Below are positions 7,621 to 16,363 of a stretch of 43,555 nucleotides of DNA, one piece after another. The notes beneath the pieces were generated by a model, which made no database searches, had not been told where the DNA came from, and saw nothing but the letters and a program-made list of their open reading frames with translations. This DNA is from DATJPD01 sp036394195 (GTDB lineage Bacteria; Pseudomonadota; Alphaproteobacteria; CACIAM-22H2), in contig DASWFO010000044.1 of the NCBI GenBank assembly GCA_036394195.1, positions 1 to 43,555 on the forward strand, given 5' to 3'. The translations under genes were made by a program, and so were the position numbers. The stretch's first letter is position 1, and every line of letters starts with the position of its first letter.

Positions 7621-8391
7621 ATGAGTCAGCGCCAGCGCATTGCGTTTGTCGCCGCGGATGTCCCCGCGGCCAAGGAAGCCCGCCGCGCCCTGATCCGCCG
7701 CTATGGCCAGGTGCCACCCGAACGGGCGGACGTCATCGTGGCGCTGGGCGGCGATGGCTTCATGCTGCAGACCCTGCACCGATATCTTGGCCGCGAGGTC
7801 CCGATCTTCGGCATGCATCGCGGCAGTATCGGGTTCCTGCTCAACGAATATCGCGAGCGCGGCCTGGCCGATCGTCTCGCGCGTGCCACCCGGGTCGAGC
7901 TTCATCCGCTGCGCATGGTGGCCACCACCGCGCGCGGCAAGAAGAAGGAGGCGCTCGCCATCAACGAGGTGTCGCTGCTGCGCCAGCAGCGCCAGGCGGC
8001 GAAGATCCGCATCCTGGTCGACAACGTCGACCGTCTGCCGGAGCTGATCTGCGACGGCGTGCTGCTGTCCACGCCGGCCGGCAGCACCGCCTACAACCTC
8101 TCGGCCCACGGACCGATCCTGCCCCTGGGCGCCAATCTGCTGGCGCTGACGCCGATCAGCGCCTTTCGCCCCCGGCGCTGGCGCGGGGCGCTCCTGCCCC
8201 ACACGGCGCAGGTCACGTTTGAGATGCTCGAGGCCGACAAGCGGCCGGTCAGCGCCACCGCCGATCACACCGAGGTGCGTGACGTTATCCGCGTCGACGT
8301 GCACGAAGACCGCAGCGTGTCGCTCACGTTCCTGTTCGACCCCGAGCACAACCTCGAGGAGCGGGTGCTCAAGGAGCAGTTCGCGCCTTAG
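7621..8391 (+). CDS. nadK: NAD kinase
   Basis: NadK phosphorylates NAD to NADP in the cytoplasm. The 256-residue protein carries the ATP-NAD kinase signature LGGDGFML (42-49, with the catalytic D45), the dinucleotide motif AINEVSLL (N115-E116), and STPAGSTAYNLSAHGPILP, all diagnostic. Its length is typical of the short alphaproteobacterial form. It begins 48 nt after moaA in the same direction, and its last 23 nt overlap the convergent YjbR gene. No regulatory feature is evident between moaA and nadK apart from a pyrimidine-rich stretch. Confidence 0.95.
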   Translation: MSQRQRIAFVAADVPAAKEARRALIRRYGQVPPERADVIVALGGDGFMLQTLHRYLGREVPIFGMHRGSIGFLLNEYRERGLADRLARATRVELHPLRMVATTARGKKKEALAINEVSLLRQQRQAAKIRILVDNVDRLPELICDGVLLSTPAGSTAYNLSAHGPILPLGANLLALTPISAFRPRRWRGALLPHTAQVTFEMLEADKRPVSATADHTEVRDVIRVDVHEDRSVSLTFLFDPEHNLEERVLKEQFAP

Positions 8392-8749
8392 CACCGGAGG
8401 ACGCGGCCAGTTCCGTGCGCAGTTTCTTCGGCAGCTTGGCGACGACCAGACCGTGCGAGCGCACGATATAGGCGCGCAGCTGATCGGCCGGCAGGATGTC
8501 GCGGCGCTCGATCATCACCCAACCGGCGCGGGCCAGATACGGGGCCGGGATGATGCCGTTCTCGCGGGTCAGGATATGGAAACTGTCGTCCGTGACCTTG
8601 AGGACGAGACCGGCAAATCGCCGCTGGTCCATGCTGATGATGGCGAACATCTTGCCGCCGACCTTGTAGACGTGCTCGTTGCCCCATTGCACGCTCTCGG
8701 CGGCCCCGGGCAGCGATAGACAGAACCGGCGGAGATCGCCCAGCCGCAT
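8369..8749 (-). CDS. MmcQ/YjbR family protein
   Basis: A 126-residue protein of the MmcQ/YjbR family (CyaY-like alpha/beta fold, sometimes described as DNA-binding; no established reaction). Recognisable segments are FCLSLPGAAESVQWGNEHVYKV at the N-terminus, KMFAIISMD, FHILTRENGIIPAPYLARAGWV and LRAYIVRSHGLVVAKLPKK. The gene stops inside the last 23 nt of nadK on the opposite strand, and begins 3 nt after the PPK2 stop, so it is likely co-transcribed behind the polyphosphate kinase. The family assignment is good; the function is unknown. Confidence 0.85.
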   Translation of the reverse strand: MRLGDLRRFCLSLPGAAESVQWGNEHVYKVGGKMFAIISMDQRRFAGLVLKVTDDSFHILTRENGIIPAPYLARAGWVMIERRDILPADQLRAYIVRSHGLVVAKLPKKLRTELAASSGAKARTAP

Positions 8750-8752
8750 CCA

Positions 8753-9595
8753 CTATTCTTTTTTCTTCTGCTTCTGCCGCTTTTCCTCCTCCTCGATCTT
8801 CTTCATCTCGCGGAGCAGATATTTGAGCCCGCCGAGTTTCTTCACCTCGGGATCGATCGGCGGCGGCCGCACGTCGATGCCCTTCGCAAGTGTCTTCGTG
8901 ATCACCTCCAAGGCTTGCGTGCGCCCCACCCATTTCGTCTCCGCGAACAGGGCCGTCCACGGCGCGACATCGGTCGACGTCTCATCGAACATGTCCTCGA
9001 TCGCTTCGACATAGTCCGGCCAGCGGCGATGGTTGCGGATGTCGTTGGCCGTCAGCTTCCACCGCTTGTACGGGGTCTCCAGGCGCTTGGCGAACCGGCG
9101 CAGCTGCTCCTCCGGCGTGATGTGCAGGAAGATCTTGATCAGGCGCACGCCGTCATCGACCAGCATGCGCTCGAACTCGTTGATCTCGCGGTAGGCGCGC
9201 TTCCAGACCGGCTTCGGAATCAGGTGTTCGACGCGCTCCACCAGCACGCGGCCGTACCAGGAGCGATCGAAGATCGCGAGGAGCCCCGGCTCCGGCAGCC
9301 GGCGCCAGAAGCGATAGAGGTAATGCCGGCCTTGCTCATCCGGTCGGGGCGGGCCGATCGGCCATACATGGAAGCCGCGCGGATCGAGCTTCTCGGTCAG
9401 CCGGCGGATCGTGCCGCCCTTCCCGGCCGAATCCCAGCCTTCGAAGACGATAATGGCGCGCCGCTTCTCGTGAAAATATGTCTGCTGGATGAGCAACATC
9501 TGGAACTGCAGCTCCTGCAGACGCTTCTCGAACGCATCGCGGTTTTTCGGAAGCTTCTGGCGTTCGAGATCCTTGAGCCTGATCTTCTGTGCCAT
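8753..9595 (-). CDS. ppk2: PPK2-family polyphosphate kinase
   Basis: PPK2 enzymes transfer phosphate between polyphosphate and nucleoside di- or monophosphates. In 280 residues the protein has Walker A GWDSAGKGG (53-61) and the Walker B/lid region FDRSWYGRVLVER (109-121), with conserved EINEFERMLVDDG and KIFLHITPEEQLRR. Residues after about 245 form a charged lysine/glutamate-rich tail (EEEEKRQKQKKKE), probably helical. Whether it favours ADP, GDP or AMP cannot be told from sequence. It is flanked 4 nt upstream by dppF and 3 nt downstream by the YjbR gene, all on the minus strand, so transcription may be shared. Confidence 0.92.
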   Translation of the reverse strand: MAQKIRLKDLERQKLPKNRDAFEKRLQELQFQMLLIQQTYFHEKRRAIIVFEGWDSAGKGGTIRRLTEKLDPRGFHVWPIGPPRPDEQGRHYLYRFWRRLPEPGLLAIFDRSWYGRVLVERVEHLIPKPVWKRAYREINEFERMLVDDGVRLIKIFLHITPEEQLRRFAKRLETPYKRWKLTANDIRNHRRWPDYVEAIEDMFDETSTDVAPWTALFAETKWVGRTQALEVITKTLAKGIDVRPPPIDPEVKKLGGLKYLLREMKKIEEEEKRQKQKKKE

Positions 9596-9598
9596 GGC

Positions 9599-10639
9599 TT
9601 ATCCGTCGTTCAAATGGCACGCCGAGCGGCGGCCGGGCGCTATGTCTTTCAGCGCCGGCGCCTCGGTGCGACAGCGCTCCATCGCGTGCGGACAGCGGGG
9701 ATGAAAGTGACAGCCCGAAGGCGGCGCCAACGGCGACGGGATCTCGCCCTTGACCGGTTCGAACCGCCGCCGGCGCGTGTCGAGCCGCGGCACTCCGGCG
9801 AGCAGCGCGATCGTGTAGGGATGATTGGGCCGCAGAAAGAGCACGTCGCTGGGACCCTCCTCGACGATCCGGCCGAGATACATGATCGCCACCCGGTCTG
9901 AGAGGTGGTGCACGACACCAAGATCGTGGCTGATGAAAAGATACGTCAGCTGGAATTCCTGGCGCAGCTCCATGAACAGGTTGAGCACCTGCGCCTGGAC
10001 CGAGACGTCGAGGGCGGCCACCGCCTCGTCGCAGACGATGAACTCCGGCTTCACGGCCAGCGCCCGGGCGATGCCGATCCGCTGGCGCTGACCACCCGAG
10101 AACTGGTGCGGGTAGCGCCGACGATAGACGGGATCGAGCCCGACCCGCCGCATCAGGGCGTCGACATAGGCGTCGATCTCGCCGGCGCCGACAAGGCCAT
10201 GGACCCGCGGCGCCTCGCCTATGATATCGCGCACCCGCAGACGCGGATTGAGGGATGCGTAGGGATCCTGGAAGATCATCTGGATCGCCAGCGACGCCGC
10301 GCGCGCCCCGTCTCCCGATAACGACCGGCGGTCGCGGCCGCGATAAAGGACCGTGCCCGACGATGCATCGAGGACGCCGGCGACGATCCGGCCGAGCGTC
10401 GACTTGCCGCATCCGGACTCGCCGACGAGGCCGACGACCTCGCCAGCTCGCACCTGCAGATCGATGCGGTCGACCGCGTGAACGGTCTCTTCGTGCAGCC
10501 GGGCGCCGAGCAGATTCGCGAGCTTGGCCGCCGCATCCAGCGGCCGCGAAAATTGCCGGCTGACCTGTCGCAGCTCGATCAGCGGCACGTCACCGCTGGC
10601 CGGCGTGCGCCGCGGCTCGATCGCGGTCTCCGCGCTCAC
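9599..10639 (-). CDS. dppF: Peptide/nickel-type ABC transporter ATP-binding protein (DppF-like)
   Basis: The second ATPase of an oligopeptide/dipeptide-type importer. The 346 residues include Walker A GESGCGKS (73-80), Q-loop IFQDPYASLNPR, signature FSGGQRQR, and Walker B FIVCDEAVAALD. The C-terminal oligopeptide-transporter extension has a cysteine cluster (GCHFHPRCPHAMERC) that binds an iron-sulfur cluster in DppD/OppD homologues. An insert around 31-52 before Walker A is common in DppF proteins. The GTG at 10637-10639 is chosen because it overlaps the nicotinamidase stop (GTGA); upstream sequence in this frame is antisense-like. Its partner ATPase lies two genes upstream; no permease is adjacent. 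Confidence 0.9.
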   Translation of the reverse strand: MSAETAIEPRRTPASGDVPLIELRQVSRQFSRPLDAAAKLANLLGARLHEETVHAVDRIDLQVRAGEVVGLVGESGCGKSTLGRIVAGVLDASSGTVLYRGRDRRSLSGDGARAASLAIQMIFQDPYASLNPRLRVRDIIGEAPRVHGLVGAGEIDAYVDALMRRVGLDPVYRRRYPHQFSGGQRQRIGIARALAVKPEFIVCDEAVAALDVSVQAQVLNLFMELRQEFQLTYLFISHDLGVVHHLSDRVAIMYLGRIVEEGPSDVLFLRPNHPYTIALLAGVPRLDTRRRRFEPVKGEIPSPLAPPSGCHFHPRCPHAMERCRTEAPALKDIAPGRRSACHLNDG

Positions 10640-11277
10640 CCGGCACCGACCGCTTCGAGCAGGACGGCGGAGCGCACACACGGGATGCCGCGGCCCTGGA
10701 AGCTTTCGAACGCCGCGCGCAACGAGCCGCCGGTGTCGATTCCGCGGCACGCATCTTCGATCACCAACACCTCGAAGCCCAGCGCGCGGGCGTCTTCCGC
10801 CGAGTAGCGGACGCAGAAATCGGTGGCCAGCCCCGCCAGATACACCCGGCGAAGACCGCGCTCGCGCAGGTATCCGCCGAGCCCGGTCGGCGTCCGCCGG
10901 TCGTTCTCGAAGAAGGCGGAGTAGGAATCGATGTCGGGATGGTACCCCTTGCGCACAATCAGCTCGGCGGATGTCGCATCGAGGGCGTCGTGGAACGCGG
11001 CGCCGTGCGTGCCCTGGACACAATGGTCCGGCCACAACACCTGCGGGCCGTATGGGAGCGCGATGGTCTCGAACGGCTGCCGACCGGGGTGGCTCGACGC
11101 GAACGAGCGATGCGCCGGCGTATGCCAGTCCTGCGTCAGCACAACGTGACGAAAGCGCGATATCAGCCGGTTGATCCCGGGGATTACCTCGTCGCCGCCC
11201 GGCACGGCGAGCCAGCCCCCGGGGCAGAAATCGTTCTGGACGTCGACGACGATCAGGACGTCGCTCTCAGCGCTCAT
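10636..11277 (-). CDS. pncA: Nicotinamidase (isochorismatase-like hydrolase, PncA)
   Basis: Hydrolyses nicotinamide to nicotinate and ammonia in the NAD salvage pathway. The 213-residue protein has the full PncA set: catalytic D12 (VDVQNDFCPGG), metal ligands D50, H52 and H56 (QDWHTPAHRSF) and H85 (LWPDHCVQGT), K110, and the nucleophile C155 in GLATDFCVRYSA. Length and motifs fit PncA better than other cysteine hydrolases, though related amidohydrolases such as N-carbamoylsarcosine amidase share the fold. The ATG overlaps the dppD stop (ATGA) and its stop overlaps the dppF GTG, so it is locked inside the ABC operon. nadK lies 2 kb away. Confidence 0.9.
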   Translation of the reverse strand: MSAESDVLIVVDVQNDFCPGGWLAVPGGDEVIPGINRLISRFRHVVLTQDWHTPAHRSFASSHPGRQPFETIALPYGPQVLWPDHCVQGTHGAAFHDALDATSAELIVRKGYHPDIDSYSAFFENDRRTPTGLGGYLRERGLRRVYLAGLATDFCVRYSAEDARALGFEVLVIEDACRGIDTGGSLRAAFESFQGRGIPCVRSAVLLEAVGAG

Positions 11278-12272
11278 GCCGCCACTCCCACGAGCGGATG
11301 AAAGCAGCGGACGAGCCGACCGGGCTCGGACGCTGTCATGTCAGGCATTGTGGTGCAAACGCCGCTTGCGCGCGGGCAGCGCAGGCGAAAGCTGCAGCCT
11401 TGCGGCAGATCGAGCAGCGACGGAGTCATCCCCGGAATCTGGTGCAGCGGCCGGCCGCGGACATTGGCCGCCGCCACCGACCGCAACAAGCCGTCGGTGT
11501 ATGGATGCGCCGGGCGGTCGAGAATATCGTCGACACTCCCCTGCTCCACGACCTTGCCCGCGTACATGACGCACACCTCGTCGGCGAGCGAAGCGACCAC
11601 CGACAGGTCATGGGTGATCCACAGCAGCGCCGTACCGCTTTGCCGGCACAGAGTCTGGACCTCGTACAGGATCTGGCCCTGGATGGTGACGTCGAGGGCG
11701 GTCGTCGGCTCATCCGCGATGATCAGGTCCGGCTTGTTGAGGAAGGCGATCGCGATCGCGACGCGCTGCCGCATGCCGCCCGAGAACTGGTGCGGGTAAG
11801 CCCGGAGGCGCTCATCCGGCGAGGGGATCCCGACCTGGCCGAGCGCGTCGCGCGCGCGCCGCAGCGCCTCGGCGTGGCCGACGTCCGGATGATGCGCCTT
11901 CACCGCCTCGACCATCTGGGTATCGATGCGCAGCACAGGGTTCAAAGTCATCATCGGGTCCTGAAAGACCATGGCGAGGCGCGAGCCGCGCAGCTGGCGC
12001 ATTTCAGAGTCCGCGAGGCCGACGAGATTGCGGCCTTGAAACAAAATGCGGCCGCCGTCGATGCGACCCGGCGGATCGACCAGCCCCATGATCGAGAACC
12101 CGGTGACGGTCTTACCGGAGCCCGACTCGCCGACGAGCCCCAGGATCTTGCCGCGCTCGATCTGGAAGCTGACACCGTCGACGGCGCGGACCACTCCGGC
12201 CCGCGTGTGGAACGAGGTACGCAGCTCCTCGACAACGAGGGTGGAGAGCTCGGGCATGGCCGAACCTAACAT
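11274..12272 (-). CDS. dppD: Peptide/nickel-type ABC transporter ATP-binding protein (DppD-like)
   Basis: The first ATPase of an oligopeptide/dipeptide-type importer. The 332 residues show Walker A GESGSGKT (48-55), Q-loop VFQDPMMTLNP, signature FSGGMRQR, Walker B LIIADEPTTALD and the switch H in ITHDLSVV. The C-terminal extension with the CSFRLRCPRASGVC cysteine cluster is typical. The ATG at 12272 has AGGAG only 2 nt upstream; the ATG at 12257 (MPELSTLVV) lacks a clear site, so the exact start is open. It leads the operon dppD-pncA-dppF and diverges from the dehydrogenase gene at 12356. Partner permeases are not adjacent; dppABC at 36-40 kb lack ATPases and are candidates. Confidence 0.9.
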   Translation of the reverse strand: MLGSAMPELSTLVVEELRTSFHTRAGVVRAVDGVSFQIERGKILGLVGESGSGKTVTGFSIMGLVDPPGRIDGGRILFQGRNLVGLADSEMRQLRGSRLAMVFQDPMMTLNPVLRIDTQMVEAVKAHHPDVGHAEALRRARDALGQVGIPSPDERLRAYPHQFSGGMRQRVAIAIAFLNKPDLIIADEPTTALDVTIQGQILYEVQTLCRQSGTALLWITHDLSVVASLADEVCVMYAGKVVEQGSVDDILDRPAHPYTDGLLRSVAAANVRGRPLHQIPGMTPSLLDLPQGCSFRLRCPRASGVCTTMPDMTASEPGRLVRCFHPLVGVAA

Positions 12273-12355
12273 AGCTCCTGCGGCGGTCGAAGCCGGCGGC
12301 TTTCCGCGACGCGGCGGGTCGGGCTATGCTCGGTCAACCAAGCGGGAGGAGCGTG

Positions 12356-13246
12356 ATGGTCGAGCATTTTGGCTTCGTCGGCGTCGGGAACATGGGCGGT
12401 CCGATGGCCGGCCGGCTGCTGGACGCCGGACACCGGCTGACGATCTTCGACCTCAACGAAGCCGCGATGAAACCGCTGCTGGCCCGCGGCGCGGCGAAAG
12501 CGGGATCCCCGCGCGGGGTGGCGTCGGCCGCCGAGATCGTGTTCGTGAGCCTGCCGACGCCCGACATCGTCCGCGCCGTCGCCCTGGGACCCGACGGCCT
12601 CGCATCCGGCAACCGCATCAAGACCTATATCGACCTGTCGACGACCGGACCGCGCATGGCGGCCGAGATCGCAGGCGCCCTGGAAGGTCGCGACATCGCG
12701 ACCATCGATTGCCCGGTGAGCGGCGGGGTCGGCGGAGCGCGCGCCGGAACCCTGGCCGTTATGGCGGCCTGCTCGCCGGAGGCGTATGCGCGGTTCGAGC
12801 CCGTGCTGAAGACATTCGGCCGCGTGTTCCATGTCGGCACGCGGGCCGGGCTCGGCCAGACGATGAAGCTCGCGAACAACATGCTGTCCGCCGCCGCCAT
12901 GGCGATCTCCTCCGAGGCGATCGTGATGGGGGTCAAGGCGGGCCTCGACGCCAAGACGATGGTCGACGTCATCAACGCCGGCAGCGGCCGCAACACGGCG
13001 ACGCAGGACAAGTTCCCGCGCGCCATCCTGACCCGCCGCTTCGATTACGGCTTCGCCACCGGCCTCATGTACAAGGACGTGAAGCTGTGCGCCGAAGAAG
13101 CCGCAGCACTCAAGGTGCCGATGGTCGTCGGCGAGGCGGTGAATCGGCTGTGGCGCCAAGCCAACGAGGAGAACGGCCCGACATCGGACTTCACCCACGT
13201 GATCCGCTGCATCGAGAAAGCAGCGGGCGTGGAGGTCAAAGGCTAG
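12356..13246 (+). CDS. 3-hydroxyisobutyrate dehydrogenase-family NAD(P)-dependent oxidoreductase
   Basis: A beta-hydroxyacid dehydrogenase (3-hydroxyisobutyrate dehydrogenase / tartronate semialdehyde reductase family). The 296-residue protein begins with the Rossmann loop GFVGVGNMGGPMA (6-18). It has the substrate-binding DCPVSGGVGGARAGTL (118-133, S122), catalytic K171 with N175 in GQTMKLANNML, and LMYKDVKL further on. GGAGGAG at 12344-12350 supports the ATG at 12356 rather than upstream codons. The exact substrate is not predictable. It is divergent from dppD with 83 bp between them, so the two may share a control region. Confidence 0.88.
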   Translation: MVEHFGFVGVGNMGGPMAGRLLDAGHRLTIFDLNEAAMKPLLARGAAKAGSPRGVASAAEIVFVSLPTPDIVRAVALGPDGLASGNRIKTYIDLSTTGPRMAAEIAGALEGRDIATIDCPVSGGVGGARAGTLAVMAACSPEAYARFEPVLKTFGRVFHVGTRAGLGQTMKLANNMLSAAAMAISSEAIVMGVKAGLDAKTMVDVINAGSGRNTATQDKFPRAILTRRFDYGFATGLMYKDVKLCAEEAAALKVPMVVGEAVNRLWRQANEENGPTSDFTHVIRCIEKAAGVEVKG

Positions 13247-13361
13247 CGCCGGCCGCGCGAGCAAGTTTGATTGCGTTCGGTGGAAAGTTGCAGTTGAATA
13301 GCCGGGAACGACGATAAGGCCCAAACTAACGGGGCCAAGACAAGGAACAGGGAATGGCGGA

Positions 13362-13378
13362 TCGTGCATCTCGCACGA
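13362..13378. promoter_or_regulatory. Inverted repeat upstream of the liv-type operon
   Basis: TCGTGC (13362-13367) and GCACGA (13373-13378) form an exact 6-5-6 inverted repeat in the 276-bp gap between the dehydrogenase gene and the binding-protein gene. The position, about 145 bp before the ATG, suits an operator or a leader hairpin. The motif is not one I can name. No other clear signal is visible in this gap except the GGGAGGA ribosome site before 13523. Confidence 0.4.
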
Positions 13379-13522
13379 CATCGGTCCGCGTTGAATTCGG
13401 CGTCGCATCACGCGATCGGCGGCAGCAGCCGCATGTCGCGCGGCACGCGCTCCCCAAGCTTTAGCACCGTACCGGCACACGACAGCGATCGGCGATAGGC
13501 GTTTCACAGGGAGGATCTGACC

Positions 13523-14818
13523 ATGGCCAAGGACTGGAACGAACAGGACGGCTCTGACGGCTTCTGGTACAGCGGCAAAGTGACGCGCCGCCGTTTCGTC
13601 GGCTGGGGCGCCGGTGTCGCGGGTGCTGCGATGCTGGTGCCGGCACCCTGGCGGGCCGCCTTCGGCGCCGAGAAGCCCTTCAAGATCGGTACGCTCCAGC
13701 CGCTCTCCGGCCCCGGGGCCGCCGGCGGCAAGACGGCGCTCGTCGGAGTTCAAATGGCCGTCGACCGGATCAATAAATCCGGCGGGATCAACGGCCGGCC
13801 GATCGAGCTGGTGATCGCCGACGACGAATCCAAGCCCGATGTCGGCCGCCGCAAGACCGAGAAGCTGCTGGTCGACGACAATGTCGACATCCATGCCGGC
13901 GGGTTCCTTTCGAACGTCTGCCTCGCCTGCATGCCGGTGTTCGAGGAGCAGAAGATCGTCAACATGGTCAGCGTCTGTCTCGACACGACCATCACGACCA
14001 GCCGCTGCAACAAATACACGTTCCGGCCGTTCGATTGCGCACCGGCGCAGGCAGTGGCGTTCGGACCGATGCTCAGCAAGCTCGGCAAGAAATGGCACAT
14101 CGCCTACGCCGACTACTCCTGGGGCCAGTCGACCAAGGACGCCTATGCCGCCGAGATCAAGAAACAGGGCGGCGAGGTCGTCGGCACCACCGGCATCCCC
14201 CTCGGCACGGCCGACATGACACCGTTCCTGTCGAAGATCTCGGGCAATTTCGACGGCCTGTTCGCCGTGTTCTTCGGCGGCGACGGCGTCACCATCGGCA
14301 ACCAGGCCTACGATCTCGGCCTGACCAAGAAGTACAAATGGGTCGGCGACGGCGCCCTCGCCGAATCGACCAACCTGCCGGCACTCGGCAACAAGATCGA
14401 AGGATTCATCGGCATCAACCGCTACATCCCGGTATTCGAGGGGGCGCTCGACACGCCGTCGCACCGGAAGTTCTTCGACGAGGCCGTCAAGCGGCTGAAA
14501 GCCATCGATCCGTCGGGTCCCCTGCCGGACCGCTACGTGCAGTCGAACTATGAGGCCATCAACTGCGTGAAGCTCGGCATCGAGAAATCGGGCTTCCGCG
14601 GCCGCGAGGACACGGACAAGCTGATCGCGGCCCTCGAGGGGCTGCGCATGCCGGCCGGCGACGACTTCCCGCAGGGCGACAAGCTGATGCGCAAGGAAGA
14701 CCATCAGGCCTTCCCGCAGGAGTTCATCTTCGAGATGAAGGGCGGCAAGCACCACATCATTGAGACCGTGGCGGGCGACAAGACGCTGTTCCCGCCGGAA
14801 TGCAAGATGTCGGCCTGA
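13523..14818 (+). CDS. Branched-chain amino acid-type ABC transporter substrate-binding protein, Tat-exported
   Basis: Periplasmic receptor of the LivJ/UrtA class (Peripla_BP_6), 431 aa. The N-terminus carries a twin-arginine signal, VTRRRFVGWGAGVAGAAML (20-38), ending near residue 49, so export is probably via Tat in a folded state. The mature domain starts KIGTLQPLSGPGAAGGKTAL and contains GGINGRPIELVIADDESKPD, typical of the class. The ligand may be an amino acid, amide or another small polar compound; the sequence does not say which. GGGAGGA lies before the ATG. It is the first gene of a complete transporter operon, with livG following after 7 nt. Confidence 0.9.
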   Translation: MAKDWNEQDGSDGFWYSGKVTRRRFVGWGAGVAGAAMLVPAPWRAAFGAEKPFKIGTLQPLSGPGAAGGKTALVGVQMAVDRINKSGGINGRPIELVIADDESKPDVGRRKTEKLLVDDNVDIHAGGFLSNVCLACMPVFEEQKIVNMVSVCLDTTITTSRCNKYTFRPFDCAPAQAVAFGPMLSKLGKKWHIAYADYSWGQSTKDAYAAEIKKQGGEVVGTTGIPLGTADMTPFLSKISGNFDGLFAVFFGGDGVTIGNQAYDLGLTKKYKWVGDGALAESTNLPALGNKIEGFIGINRYIPVFEGALDTPSHRKFFDEAVKRLKAIDPSGPLPDRYVQSNYEAINCVKLGIEKSGFRGREDTDKLIAALEGLRMPAGDDFPQGDKLMRKEDHQAFPQEFIFEMKGGKHHIIETVAGDKTLFPPECKMSA

Positions 14819-14825
14819 CCGACCG

Positions 14826-15626
14826 GTGACGGCCGATTCGTCCCTTGCGGTGCGCTCCCCGGCAGTACCCGACAGGGGAGCAGCGCCGGCCGCATCCCTC
14901 TTGCGCACCGAGGGCCTGACCATCCGCTTCGGCGGCCTGACCGCACTTAACGCGATCAATTTCGATCTGCGCCGCGACGAAATCCGAGCCGTGATCGGAC
15001 CCAATGGCGCCGGCAAGAGCACGTTCTTCAACTGCGTGACCGGGGTGATGCGCCCGACGGCCGGGCGCATCCTGTTCGACGGCGGCGAGATCACCGGATT
15101 GCCGCCGGACCGCATCTCGCAGAAAGGCATCGCGCGGTCCTACCAGATCACTAACATCCTGCCCAATGTCAGCACGCTCGAGAACGTGCGCATCGCGGCG
15201 CAATCGCGCCAGCACGGCTGGAGCATGTTCACGCATTACCGGGCGTTCCGCGACATCATCGACGAGGCCGAGGCGGTGCTGGACGCGGTCGGCCTGCGCG
15301 CCAAGGCCGACGAGCTCGCCGCCAACCTCTCGCATGGCGAGCAGCGCAATCTCGAGATCGGCATTGCGCTCGCCACCAAGCCGAAGCTCCTGTGCCTGGA
15401 CGAGCCGACCGCCGGCATGAGTGCGGCCGAGACGCGCGAGACCGTGGAGCTCGTCCGCCGCATCGCCGAAAACCTGACCATTCTGATCGTCGAACACGAC
15501 ATGGAGGTGGTGATGGGGCTGGCGCACCGCATTACCGTGTTTCACTACGGTGAGGTGCTGGCCGAAGGTACACCCGCCGAGATCCAGGACAACCCCAAGG
15601 TGCAGGACGTCTACCTCAAGGTATGA
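14826..15626 (+). CDS. livG: Branched-chain amino acid-type ABC transporter ATP-binding protein (LivG-like)
   Basis: First ATPase of the importer, 266 aa from the GTG at 14826. Motifs are Walker A GPNGAGKS, the LivG-type SYQITNILPNVSTLENV segment, signature LSHGEQRNLEIG (H in place of G, normal for LivG), Walker B LLCLDEPTAGMS and switch VEHDM. An N-terminal extension of about 25 residues precedes the ABC core, so an internal start is possible, but none has a better ribosome site. Its stop overlaps the livF ATG (ATGA), implying coupled translation. Confidence 0.92.
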   Translation: MTADSSLAVRSPAVPDRGAAPAASLLRTEGLTIRFGGLTALNAINFDLRRDEIRAVIGPNGAGKSTFFNCVTGVMRPTAGRILFDGGEITGLPPDRISQKGIARSYQITNILPNVSTLENVRIAAQSRQHGWSMFTHYRAFRDIIDEAEAVLDAVGLRAKADELAANLSHGEQRNLEIGIALATKPKLLCLDEPTAGMSAAETRETVELVRRIAENLTILIVEHDMEVVMGLAHRITVFHYGEVLAEGTPAEIQDNPKVQDVYLKV

Positions 15627-16360
15627 GCCCAGCCGAGTCATCCGCGGATCCGCTCGTGACGGTCGAGGACCTTCACGCCTATTACGGCAAAAGCCACGTC
15701 CTGCACGGCGTCTCGCTGTATGTCGGGCGGGGTGAAGTCGTCGGCGTGCTCGGCCGCAACGGGGTCGGCAAGAGCACGACCTTGAAAAGCATCATGGGCC
15801 TGGTCCAGGCCCGGCAAGGCCGGGTGCTGTTCGAAGGCGAGCCGGTCACCGGCCTCCCGGCGCACAAGCTGGCGCGCATCGGCGTCGCCTATGTTCCCGA
15901 GGACCGGCGCATTTTCCGCCTGCTCACCGTGCTCGAGAATCTGCGCACCGGCCTCGACCGCCAGGGCGTCACCGACAGCCGCAAGCGCGAGCTTCTGGAC
16001 AAGGTCTATGCCTACTTCCCGGTGCTGGCCGCGCGGCGGACCCAGGCCGGCGGCACGCTGTCGGGCGGCGAGCAGCAGATGCTCGCCATCGCGCGGGCGA
16101 TGATGCTGGAGCCCAAGATCATCCTGCTCGACGAGCCGACCGAAGGCTTGATGCCGCGCATGGTGTCGCAGATCCGCGAAATCATCGACGTGCTGCGGCG
16201 CGACGGGGTCGCGATCCTGCTGGTGGAGCAGAACGTGCCGCTGACCCTCGAGGTCAGCCACCGCATCTACTTCATGGAGAAGGGCGAAGTCCGTCATCAT
16301 GCGGCTGCGGCGTCCCTCGATGTCGCCCACCCGGTCATCCACCAATACCTGGGAGTCTGA
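15623..16360 (+). CDS. livF: Branched-chain amino acid-type ABC transporter ATP-binding protein (LivF-like)
   Basis: Second ATPase, 245 aa. It shows LHAYYGKSHVLHGVSL, Walker A GRNGVGKS (44-51), the LivF hallmark YVPEDRRIFRLLTVLENL, signature LSGGEQQMLAIARAM, Walker B IILLDEPTEGLMP and VEQNV. It forms a heterodimer with LivG on the cytoplasmic face of LivHM. The start overlaps livG's stop, and livH starts 3 nt after its end. Confidence 0.93.
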   Translation: MSPAESSADPLVTVEDLHAYYGKSHVLHGVSLYVGRGEVVGVLGRNGVGKSTTLKSIMGLVQARQGRVLFEGEPVTGLPAHKLARIGVAYVPEDRRIFRLLTVLENLRTGLDRQGVTDSRKRELLDKVYAYFPVLAARRTQAGGTLSGGEQQMLAIARAMMLEPKIILLDEPTEGLMPRMVSQIREIIDVLRRDGVAILLVEQNVPLTLEVSHRIYFMEKGEVRHHAAAASLDVAHPVIHQYLGV

Positions 16361-16363
16361 GCC

